A stretch of DNA of 64,000 nt from positions 1 through 64,000 of the forward strand of contig JAJAGP010002204.1 of the NCBI GenBank assembly GCA_025084515.1, in the 5' to 3' direction. Positions 43,301-56,078 of this stretch are shown here, piece after piece. Made by a program: the position numbers and the translations under genes. Source of the DNA: Ancistrus triradiatus (Eukaryota; Chordata; Actinopteri; Siluriformes; Loricariidae). The notes under the pieces were generated by a model, which searched no databases, had not been told where the DNA came from, and worked only from the letters and a program-made list of their open reading frames with translations. Positions within the stretch are counted from its first letter, which is position 1. Each line of letters starts with the position of its first letter.

Positions 43301-46300
43301 GCAATTAGAAAGACTCACTTGACCTCACTGTTTGGATGTTGGTGGACCACACCATTTGGGAGACCTGAGTTTTTTTTTATATGTATACACATATATGTTG
43401 TGTATATCAGTTGGAAGCTGAGAAAAGGTTCTGGAAACATTTTTTAAATGGGCGTTGAAACATCCTGACTCCACCTTTAAGTGATATAAGTGATTGAATC
43501 CATATGAGTTTGATGCCCTAATGTATCTGATGTATCTGATTTGGTAACTTTAAATTTAAAGTGTGAAGTTTTGTTTTTCCTCAGCTCTTATCTGACAGTC
43601 CAACTGACTTGGGTGTTTGCAGTTGCTATCAGCTTTAGGAAGGTTGTTAAACATAAGAAATGTCAAGATGGCAAAGATGAAAATTTGTATATAACATGCA
43701 TTTGGGTTTGCCTTATTTGGTTATTGTCTGTGTGGAGCATGGTCTGCTCATGTTCATATGGATTTGTTCTTTGGACTCCTAAAATATGCTATGGCTCTAA
43801 ATTGCCCCATGGTATAAGTAAGTGAGTTAATGAGTAAGTGTAATACATTATGATATTCTATTGCACTGTACAGGGTGTATTCCTGCCTTCTGCTCAGTAC
43901 ATTTGCCATTGAGCTCTAGATTTGACAGAATAACATTTTTATGTTGGAGAGAACACAAAGACTGTAGCTATACTGCACAAATAGATAAATACATAGTATT
44001 AAGAAGTTAAAAGACTATGCGTAAAGAGCTTCAACAATCTCACAGTAAATGTGGTACATACACATTCACATGGTCAAATATAAATATAAAATAGACTTAG
44101 GCATTCACATAATAATCGATTGGTATTAACAGCCCCAAAGTGTGCCAAGACAACAGCCCCTACACCATTACAAAACCTCTACCAGACTGGACTTCTGACA
44201 CAAGGCAGGTTGGCTCCATGAATTCATGCTGTTGGTTCTAAATTCTGATCCTACCATCTGTGTGGCTCAGCAGAAATTGAAATTACCAAATGAGGCTATG
44301 TTATTCAAGTCTTCAGCTCTCTAGTTTTGCAGCTTCAGCTGTCTGTTCTTTGCTGACAGAGTGAACCTGAGGTGGTGTTCTGCTGTTGTAGCCCACAGTG
44401 TTAATTTTGACAGCAAATTTTGATTTAGGTTACTCATAGTCTTTTGACTAAAACCTAATTTAGTTTTAGTCATAATTTAGTCACAGCTCGGCCACATGAC
44501 GAGGCAGCGTGCTCCAGACATCCTCCCAGGAGAAGGTGGCCTCTGGAAAGGCCCCACTGGAATGGATGACCTCGGCACAGGAACTGGAACGGAGGACCTC
44601 TAGGAAGGCCCCACTGGAATGGAAAACCTCTGGGAAGGCCCCAGTGGAACAGAGGACGTCTGGGGAGGTCCCACTGGAACGGAGGACCTCTGGGGAGGCC
44701 ACTTGGGAACAGCCGGCCTTTGGGAAGGCTTTTCGGGAGCAGCCGGCGTCTGGGAAGGCCTCTAGTGAGCTTTATTAAACATATAAGATTAGAAGATCAG
44801 ATATATGTGCATGCTGTACATGCACATATTCATAATTACAGAATAAAAGAGTTATGTTTCCCGAAACTCTCTACAGATATTATGAACACTAGTAAAATAT
44901 ATCCATGTCATGAACTGGAAACATTTTAATACCTACTTTATTTTGCTGAAATATTGGCTTGAATATAACAAACTTTTGCAACATACTACTGAAATACTGC
45001 TAAATTAGGAGCTCGTGCCATTTAGGTGTGGATAACTTGACCACAGTTTCAGGATGACATGCCTACAGATGTTGTTTCAAGTTTGTTGTATTCTTACTTG
45101 AGATAGTCGCCCCAAATGCTTTAGGAAGAGTCTTGTTTTCCTTGACATCAAATGACAAATGTGCCAACATATCGACTCTCTGCTTTCTCTCAGGTATTGA
45201 CATTGTCAAGCTGGTTTCATGAGAACCAGTACAGAGGCTAGTTGTACGGTTAGATGTGATCAATTGTGTGCGTCTTACCGCGTTACTGATTGGATTGCTA
45301 AACAACACGGCTTTCCACATGTACTAAAGCAATGATAGGATCTTTTCCTAACTCGTCTCTACCTTGCACAAAACTAAATCAGATCTGATCGGATGTCGTC
45401 GCTGCCAAACCTTTTCTTCTTGTTTTTATTCGTTGACAAAATTGTCAATTCATTTTGTTGTAGTTTTTGTCGTTTTTCATTCATTTTAATTTAGTCATCG
45501 CCTCGTTTTTGTTAGAAAAAAAAGATTGTTGACGAAAACAATGATGAAAATAATTCGTCAACAAAATTAATACTGGTAGCCCACATACCTCAAGGTTTTA
45601 TGTGTTGTGCATTCTAAGATGCTTTTTTTCCTCAGCAAAAGTGTACAATTGTTCTGTTGTGGTTATCTGAGTCATGATAGCCTTTCTGTTAGCTTGATCC
45701 AGTCATTTTCTTTTGACCTCCTCCTGACCTACTTCTCATTGGATGTTTTTTTCTATATTGCAAGATTCTGGCTAAACTATAGGAGGCCAGCAGAAATAAT
45801 CAGCCCTTCTGGCAGCAACAAACATGCCACTGTCAACAAAACTGATATTACATTTTGTCCATGTTCTTATGGTTGAGTGAACATTACCTGAAGCTGCTGG
45901 CCCATATGTGCATGATTTTATGATTTATGATATGACTGTTTAGATGATTATGTTAATGAGTAGGTGTATGGGTTTTCCTAATAAAGTGCTCAGTGATGGT
46001 ATATAAACTAGATAAGCACAGGTTTTTTTTCATTTTTATATACATTTGTATGTTTAGTCAACTTTTTAAATTTACATCCAAATGACATTCATTACCAGTT
46101 TCCAGGGTAGTTTTTACATTATGACTGAAAGCTAGAACTGTGTATGTTATTATCCCATGCTACTTTGTAAACACCTGACTATGCTGTACTACAGCAAGCT
46201 GTATCAGTGCCTTATTTTCTTCAGAATTCAGTAATTGTATTTTCTCGTTCCTACCTTATGACAAACACACAATGGTAAGGAAAATTCACAGATACTCTGA

Positions 46301-48853
46301 AAATGTGACCAGTAGTGTTCTCAAGCTTCAGCATCAAGTGGCATATGGCACAGCTGAAATTCAAATCCCAGCGCTACGGCTTACATCTAGAGCCCAATAC
46401 TAGCCCAGTAAGCAGCTGTCCTTCCAAGAGACACTTCATCCTTTCTTATCCATTTTCAGTCTTGTTCCACACCTGAGCCTCCTCAACACACCTGAGAGTA
46501 TGACAGAGAAGTGATCATTACAGCCAATCCACATAATAATCCTTGTTAGGGGTGGCTAGGTCATTTGAGATTACAGTTTCCCTGAGTCTCTCAGTAGGGT
46601 CTTGTCATTGACATTTACCCATTACCCACTCCCCATATGCAACCATAGTATTTCTTTTCTTTACTTTTCTTTATTCCTGGCTTTTTCGGTGCAACATGCG
46701 ACCCAATGGTCTATTTATTTTGCAGTTTATATGTGTCTGTGTGCATTTATTTTATGTGTGGGAGCGTCATTAAAAAAATGCTCATAGCGTGTGTTTTAAT
46801 GTGCCTGAATGTGTGAGACAGAAATGCCAGATCATTGCATGTGTCCCTTTCTGAGGGCTGAGGCACGTCACTTCATTTATTTTATTCACATTGACTTGTA
46901 ATAGTCCTTGGGGTGGTTATCTGTCTGTCAGTATACAGCCTGTGTAATACGTACAGTGGTGCTTGAAAGTTTGTTAACCATTTAGAATTTCCTGTATTTC
47001 TGCATAAATATGAACATAAATATAAACCTAAAACATCATCAGATTTTCACACATGTCCTAAAAGTAGATAAAGAGAACCCAGTTAAACAAATGAGACAAA
47101 AATATTATACTTGGTCATTTATTTATTGAGAAAAAATATCCAAAATTACATATTAGTGATTGGAAAAAGTATGTGAGCCTTTGCTTTCAGTTTCTGGTGT
47201 GACCCCCCTGTGCAGCAATAACTGCAGCTAAACGTTTCCTGTAACTGTTGATCAGTCCTGCACACCGGCTTGGAGGAATTTTAGCCCATTCCTCTGTACA
47301 GAACAGCTTCAACTCTGGGATGTTGGTGGGTTTCCTCACATTCACTGCTCGCTTCAGGTCCTTCCACAACATTTTTATTGGATAAAGGTCAGGATTTTGA
47401 CTTGGCCATCCAAAACATTAACTTTATTCTTTTTTAACCATTCTTTGGTAGAACGACTTGTGTGCTTAGGGTCGTTGTCTTGCTGCATGACCCACCTTCT
47501 CTTGAGATTCAGTTCATGGACAGATGTCCTGACATTTTCCTTTAGAATTCTCTGATATAATTCAGAATTCATTGTTCCATCAATGATGGCAAGCCGTCCT
47601 GGCCTGGATGCATCAAAACAGGCCCAAACCATGATACTACCAAAACCATGTTTCACAGATGGGATAAGGTTTTTTTTCTTTCTCCAAACATAACGCTTTT
47701 CTTTTAAACCAAAAAGTTATATTTTGGTCTCATCCATCCACAAAACGTTCTTCCAATAGCCTTCTGGCTTGTGCACGTGATCTTTAGCAAACTGCATACG
47801 AGCAGCAATGTTCTTTTTGGAGAGCAGTGGCTTTCTCATTGCAACCCTTGCATGCACACCGTTGTTGTTCAGTGTTTTTCTGATGGTGGACTCATGAACA
47901 TTAACATTAGCCAATGTGAGAGAGGCCTTTTGTTGCTTAGAAGTTACCCTTTGGTCCTTTGTGACCTTGCCAGCTATTACACGTCTTGCTCTTGGAGTGA
48001 TCTTTGGTGGTCAACCACTCCTGGGGAGGGTAACAATAGTCTTGAATTTCCTCCATTTGTACACAATCTCTTTTGAGTCCAAACTCTTTTGAGATGGTTT
48101 TGTAACCTTTTCCAGCTCGATGAGCATCAACAGCTCTTTTTCTGAGGTCCTCAGAAATCTCTTTTGTTTGTGCCATGATAGACTTCCACAAACATATGTT
48201 GTGAAGAGCAGACTTTGATAGATCCCTGTCCTTTAAATAATCAGGATGCCCATTGATTGAAAACACCTGACTCTAATTTCACCTTCAAATTAACTGCTAA
48301 TCCTAGAGGTTCACATACTTTTGCCACTCACTAATACGTAATATTGGATCATTTTCCTCAATAAATAAATGACCATGTATAATATTTTTGTCCGATTTGT
48401 TTAACTGGCTTCTCTTTACCTAATCTTAGGACTTGTGTGAAAATTTGATGATGTTTTACGTCATATTTATGCAGAAATATAGAAAATTGTAAAGGATTCA
48501 CAAACTTTCAAGCACCACTGTATGTGAGAGGTTTTTCACTTTTTGCTGATTTGACAGAAAAAAGTTAATTGTTATAGAGAAACGCAATATCCAAACACAA
48601 ATTTCTATATTTGTATAGTTGGATGTATTTCCAATTATACATTTAGTGCCAAGATGGGGTGCCCCAAGCACCCATACTTCCTGCAGTTATGATCGTGAGT
48701 AACCACTGTTGCAGGATGGAATGGTAGCACAGTGGTTAGAGTGGGTTTGAATCCTGACTCCACAGGATTCAGAATTTGTGCGTGTTGTCCCTGCGTCTGT
48801 GTTTGTTTCCTCCCACAGTCCAGAAATGTGCTTATCAATGTCCCTACAGTTCC

Positions 48854-48917
<64 letters not shown>

Positions 48918-49330
48918 ATTGATGGACTGAAGCCAGAGTTGGCCCCCTCCTTGCACCCTGTGCTGAATAGGTCCCAGCCCTTGAAATGGATGAGCTGAGT
49001 ATGGAGAGTGAGTGACCACTGCTGCACTAATAGACTCAAGCCCGTTTGTGTCGTTGTGTTACTGCACACTGACACATGAAATGATGTAACTATCATTCAG
49101 TTTGTGGCTCTGCAATTATTTTATATAACAATCACAGTTCCAGCATTGTGATGGAAATACATGTCAGGAATTGATTCTTTTAACTTTGTGGGCATTCCCG
49201 AACTCCTAAGTGCTTTAAAAACTAATAGTTTACTCAATAGGACATAATATTTGTATGTATAATACAGTGGGGCAAAAAAAGTATTTAGTCAGCCACTGAT
49301 TGTGCAAGTTCTCCTACTTATCAAGATTAG

Positions 49331-49388
<58 letters not shown>

Positions 49389-52300
49389 TATATTCTGTAA
49401 AAGTCTGTAATTTTCATCATAGGTACACTTGAGAGACAAGATGAGATCACCACCCAAGATTTCTGGCTCACACAGACCTGTAACTTCTTCTTTGAGAATC
49501 TCTTCTGTCTTCCACTCATTACCTGTATTAAAGGCACCTGTTTGACCTCGTTATCTGTATAAAAGACAAACAGCAAAACTCAACCATGGCCAAGACCAAA
49601 GAGCTGTCGAAGGACACCAGGAAGAAAACTGTAGACCTGCACCAGGCTGGAAGAGTGAATCTACAATAGGCAAGCAGGTTGGTGTGAATAAATCAAACTG
49701 TGGGAGCAATTGTTAAGAAAATGGAAGACATACAAGACCACTGATAATCTCCCTCGATCTTGGCCCCCACGCAAGATCTCATCCCATGGGGTCAAAAAGA
49801 TCATGAGAACGGTGAGCAAAAAAATCCCAGAACTACACTTAAGGACCTGATGAATGACCTGCAGAGAGCTGGGACCAAAGTAACAAAGGTTACCATCAGT
49901 AAACACTATGCCGAGAGGGACTCAGATACTGCAGTACCAGGCATGTCTACCTGTTTAAAGCCAGTACATGTCCAGGCCCGTCTGAAGTCTGCCAGAGGCA
50001 AATGGATGATCCAGAAGAGGATTGGGAGAATATCATGTGGTCAGATGAAACCAAAATATAATTTTTTGGTAAAAACTCAAGTCGTCGAGTTTGGAGGAAG
50101 AAGAATGCTGAGTTGCATCCCAAGAACACCATACCTACTGTGAAGCATGGAGGTGGAAACATCATGGTTTGGGGCTGTTTTTCTGCAAAGGGGACAGGAC
50201 GACTGATCTGTGTTAAGGGAAGAATGAACGGGGCCATGTATCGTGAAATTTTAAGCCAAAACCTCCTTCCATCAGTGAGAGCATTGAAGATGGAACGTGG
50301 CTGGGTCTTCCAGCATGCCAATGATCCCAAACACACCGGTCTGGCAATGAAGGAGTGACTCTGTAAAAAGCATTTCAAGGTCCTGGAGTGGCCTAGCCAG
50401 TCTCCAGACCTCAACTCCATAGAAAATTTGTGGAGGGAGTTGAAAATCCGTATTGCCCAGCAACAGCCCCAAACCATCCCTCCTGCAAGATCTGCATGGA
50501 GGAATGGGCCTAAATACCAGCTACAGTGTGTGCAAACCTGGTGAAGATTTACAGGAAACGTTTGACCTCTGTCATTGCCAACAAAGGTTATGTTACAAAG
50601 TATGGAGTTGAACTTTTGTTATTGACCAAATACTTATTTTCTACCATAATTTACAATTAAATTCTTTAAAAATTATACAATGTGATTTCCTGGATTTTTT
50701 TCCTCAATTTATCTCTCATAGTTGAAGTGTACCTATGATGAAAATTACAGACCTCTCTCATCTTTCTAAGTAGGAGAACTTGCACAATCAGTGGCTGACT
50801 GAAAACACAGTTTAAACACAGTTGATCCTAATGGTATGTGCATGTTTTGCGTCTGTCTTAATTCAGTAGTGTACAACTGCACATTAACACAATAAATTAA
50901 AGCAAAGTTATTGATTCTTATTTCAGAGAAAGGAATGGTGAGGCTTTTTATATTTTTCCCTCTGCTTGGCTTATGCTCTTTACCCTACAATGAGTGTGTG
51001 CAAGAGTGCTATTCACATGGAGTGCTGTTATTTCTTGCCTGTATGAGGTAAGAGGGTTCTGTTCAGACTCTGTATTGGAGAGGCAAAATCTAGTCATGGA
51101 CAACAGGAGGCGTAAACCTCACCTCTTCCCCCCCCGCCTGCTGATGATGAAGGAAGATCATCATGTTACATGTTGTTTGCTTGATGCCAATCCAATCTCA
51201 AATCTGTAAAGCTCAGAGGTCATGCAGTGCCACCTCCCATGGTATCAACCTTAAGACTTTACCTCAGCTTTCGAAATAGCTAGGCTGCTATTCTTACCCA
51301 AGGCTATCATCAGTTCATAAATCAACTAAATAACTTGCATTCTCTTGTCAGTTATCTCTTATTATTATTGCTGGAAAGGGAAATGGGCTGGAGACGTAAA
51401 TACCCATATTACCCTTTCCTATGCATGTTCCTTTCTCTGTTGCTATCTAGTTTGAGTTCTGTCAATCACTGGCACCAGCAGGCATGATCAGCAGGCCAGA
51501 TCCTAATGATTGTAAATAGCTTTCATTCACCAATATCACTGGCATTTGCTTTAATGCATATTGACCCGTGCTCTTGACATTCACATTGTTCTATCCAGCT
51601 GCCAACTCTGATTTTCTCTGATATAGTAAATAATCATATAAAGTGTGCTGATCATGAAGCTCATACTTTAACTGTAAATGTTTCCAACTGCAGGAAAAAA
51701 AGCTTGTTGAATACACAGTGAGAGAAAAGTGTTTTCCCAACATTTACATGAATCCAAATCTTAGTGAGAACCTTGCTTTGTCTTCATTGAGCTAAAGAAC
51801 AAACTCCTGACTTGTTAGTCTGCAAAGCATAGACAAAGAGGCATCCCAGATGAATGTTTTCTAATCCATTAACTTTATCCCTTGTGTGCTGTATTTCTTT
51901 GTATTGTTTGCTGTTGACTCATATGTCCTGGCTGTGATTGTGTTTATTTGCAGAGCTGAAGCATGAGATTCTTGTGTGGAGACAGACTGCACACCGTATC
52001 AATCCAGCCAGCCGAGAGGAGACCGCTGTCAAGTGTCTTCTCATGCAGAAGGTGCTCAACTTGGAGAGCCTCCTGCGAAAGAAGCTTCATACTTTCCAGA
52101 GGTACAGCAGCACAGTTGCAGCCACAGATGTATTTGTGTGGATTGCAATGATGTATATACTGTAAATAAATACTATATTGTGTGTTTGTCATATAAATCC
52201 TAGCATTTAACACAAATCTGGAATTGACATGCTAGAGTGTGCTGTGCTGGTAAGAGTGTATCAGTTGCAGCAGTGTTACTGTCATTTTTAAATGCTTCAG

Positions 52301-55300
52301 TGTTAAAACTGGATTAAGGATAGTCCTCCAGCCCAAAATATCCAGCCAGCCATGTCATGTAGTCATCAATAATTAGTCAAAAGCCTGACTGAGGCATATA
52401 AAACAGTTCTAAGTCAGGCTTAGGGTTGTAGTAGTAATAATGAGGAGTGGTCAATAATAACCTCCAAAAAAAAAATCAGTATTTGAAATGCACTCAGATT
52501 TTCTCTTTGTTATCCTAGTATCGCTACGCAACTTGTGCATAACTCTAGTGCTAAAAAGTTTTCACTTGGCCCAAATTTTTCCTCATCTGATCAGGATTAA
52601 GCGGTTAAGAAAATGAATGAATGACTGCAATTGAACTAGTTGGCATGCCGAAAAGTGCCTGTTTCCAATTCATAACACAGAGATTATGTGGTTCACTTTT
52701 TGCATTTGGGTCCATTCAGAGCAACCAAACCTTACTGGAATGCATTGAATATAGACCTCACCTTACATGAACTGCAGCAAATTGCTCACTAGTAGTGTTA
52801 AGAGTATCAATACAAAAACCTGTAATTATTCAATATAACTGTATAGCTATACTGTATAAGTGTAGCACTATACTGTAATACTCAATTACTATACTTTTAT
52901 AACTGTATTTTAATACTGTGTGACAGTATAAATGTATCGTTATCCTGTACAGAGGTACATTTATGCTGTGTAATTCGCCTTTAACACATTGTAACTGTGT
53001 TTTATTAGTTTATAACCATTTCACATGGTATTACTCTACTGTTATCATGTGCAATTGTAGTTGTATACTGTATAATTGTGCATTTATACTATATGACTGT
53101 ACATTCATACTATATAACTATTTTCCTATTGCATAACTGTACTATTGCACTGCATTACCATACAGTAATCATATCACCGCACTGTTAAACAGTGTAAGTG
53201 TACTATTATACTGTGTATCTGTACACTCTTACCATAATACTCTAGTTGTATACTGTATGACAGTACTTTTTATACACTATGTCTGTACATTGTTAGACTA
53301 TACTGGTATTGTAACATTGTACTGTAGAATTGTATTAGACTATAATTGTACTGTAATCACATTTTAGACAAATTTCCCAAGAGGACAAGAACTGGGAGAG
53401 CAACATTCAAGAGCTTCAGAAAAAGGTAAAGAGAAATAGGAATTTATGTTAATGTGAATGATGTTGTCCCTGTCCACACATACTCATCCTGATAGGAAAA
53501 CTCCACACACATCCCTGAGTCACCTGCAGTTCCGATGGGACTGTTGTAATGAAAAGAAAGTACACTAATTTCTTCCATTCAGAGAATGTAAATGTTGCCA
53601 GAAAGTCCAGTCTGTCTTAATCCTACGCCACTGATTTTGTCTGTTCTTTGTCTTTTTTCAGCACAGAATCACAGATAAAATCTTGCTGGTGAAGTGCATA
53701 TCAGTGCTTACCATAGTCATCTTTATGTTTTTCCTCAATTCCTTTGTACCTGGGATTCACTTGGAGCTAGGTATGAATTAGACATTTTGGTAATTATGAA
53801 TGCATGTTTTCTCTCTTTGTCACCCTGAGTAATTGGTATTTGGCAGACACTTTGATATGTACCATTTTAACTTGAAGGAGGAATCAGGACCAAAATGCTT
53901 TAGTCCTGTAACATGCTCTAGCGCTTACGAATGGAGAGTTATGCTAATGAAGTGAGCAATATTAGCGTAGTGGCTAATTTTTGCATATTCGAAGCCTTCT
54001 GTTGACAAAGTAATTATTTGCAGCTGGGTTTGAAAATGAAACAAAGGCCTGTAAACAAAACAAAGTTCCGCCAAGAAAATAGGGACAGCTTCAATCTGTG
54101 AGAATGTTAGCAATATTTAGCTTGAACAGCAGAGGAAATTTGCTTTGTTTTTGTTCCTCTCATAGTTTATCCTATAGTGGCTTTTTGTAGGCTATAATGG
54201 CATGTAAAATCTGGTGTTGGTAACTCAGGAATGATGACAAGAAATAGTATTTCAAACTACTGTAAAATGCAAAATTATTATAGTGAAATAAATGGGAAGG
54301 ACATATTGTAATGACATTTAGGAAAATCTGGCTCATCCATCAATCCTGGTAGCGTTAATGGTTTTTGGAAAATTTACCTTATAGAGAAAAGACCTTTTTT
54401 ATGGTCCTGTGTCACACAGACCAAATACTAGAGTCCTGTTAAAAAATAGGAAATTATTGCTGCACGGTGTAGCAAGAAATGAGTCCTTTCTTGCAGGTGG
54501 AGCTTTGTGATTAATGCTGTTTTTCCCACTCCTCTAGCACTAAGCACATACTTGAAAAGGATGCGCTCATAAAACACTGAAAAAAGCCAGACACATTCTC
54601 CACTTATAATGAAGCCCATTTTGTTTGAGAGCTTGTCCAAGAGTAACAATAGTTTGAAATTAAGAAGTAATCTAGAAGGAAACACATGAACCATAATTGA
54701 TGTAATTCATCACATTCAAAGCTGTAACTCTTTCCTTTAAGTACTTCCTAGACATAATTCATCATTGGTGCTACAGAAAAATAAGATGATTAATTTAAGT
54801 ACTGCTAGCAGAAGCGCTAACAGCCTTCAGTGCCATATATTAGGCAGGACTGGACAGCAACGGAGCTCCAACTTTAAGATAAGCAAGGGCGACATGTTTA
54901 TAGTTTACCTAGAGGCTCAGAATGTTACACTTCTTTTGTCTGTGATAAATGAGACCCTGTAAAGTGACTGCAAGTCCTCGTCTGTCTTCTACCTGACCAG
55001 CTGGCATGGTGTCTTCCTTCCTTTCTTTGCTGTTCCCCATTTCACTAGTTTGAACCGCCTATATCTGTAGTGGAGTGTCTTGGGTAATGGCAGCATACAA
55101 TGGAAACAAAATGCTCTGACTGTTTATGTCATTAAAAACATGTGAATCCACTGTGACACATTTCTGTTGGAGTGCATGGGTGTTTTTGTCAGGCTGTCAA
55201 GAGGGCTATGATAGAAAAGCCATTTTTGCTAACTGACTGACTGACTTTCTCCCCATCATTACGGCAAATTTGTACTCTTTTACTTTGTTACTGGATACTG

Positions 55301-56015
55301 TGCTAGGATTGGCTAGTAATTACTCACAAGCAAACTGCAGAATGATCAACTGAGAAGTTAAATTTTGAATAATGAAAACTAAGGTCTTGACTACATTAAT
55401 AAAACTACGGTAAAACACACATTTTTTGTATTTGGAAATACAGTGGTGCTTGAAAGTTTGTGAACCCTTTAGAATTTTCTATATTTCTGCATAAATATGA
55501 CCTAAAACATCATCAACCTCTAGGATTAGCAGTTAATTTGAAGGTGAAATCAGAGTCAGGTGTTTTTAATCAATGGGATGACAATCGGGTGTGAGTGTAC
55601 CCCTGTTTTATTTAAAGAACAGGGATCTATCAAAGTCTGCTCTTCAAAACACATGTTTGTGGGGGGGGGGGGGATACTGAAAGCAAAGGTTCACATACTT
55701 TTGCCACTCACTAATATGTAATATTGGATCATTTTCCTCAATAAATAATGACCAAGTATAATATGTTTTTGTCTCATTTGATTAACTGGGTTCTACTTTT
55801 AGGACTTGTGTGAAAATCTGATGTTTTAGGTCATATTTATGCAGAAATATAGAAAATTGCACATATAGAATATAGAAGGTTGCTCAAACTTTCAAGCATC
55901 ACTGTACATTCACACTGAAACAGCTCTTTCTCCTCTGAGTTGTTGCAATTAACATTTCAACAGGGCTATAACCACAGGAACAAAATGAAAAAAAAAGTAT
56001 ATGTATATCACTGGG

Positions 56016-56078
<63 letters not shown>

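Larger units (their letters stand above)
49265..50805 (+). mobile_element. Tc1-like element (gtggggcaaaaaa family), sense, near full length
   Basis: Starts cagtggggcaaaaaaagtat after TA. The right end keeps acttgcacaatcagtggctg but its last 20 bp or so are altered. It contains an expanded (AT)n at 49333-49386 within the left terminal repeat. It is oriented opposite to the two relatives at 39180 and 41245 in the same intron. Confidence 0.9.

Noticed and set aside
44540..44766. Repeat array considered as CRISPR-like
   Set aside because: Units are contiguous with no spacers and the genome is vertebrate.
44481..44778. Open frames on both strands with a ten-residue repeat (GAFPEVLRSS / GKAPLEWRTS)
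   Set aside because: Product of a 30-bp minisatellite whose unit is a multiple of three; no start context, splice sites or homology.
48639..49096. Open frames with histidine-threonine or cysteine-valine runs
   Set aside because: Translations of the (TG)n microsatellite.
49947..50477. 176-codon minus-strand open frame
   Set aside because: Antisense shadow of the plus-strand Tc1 transposase pseudogene.
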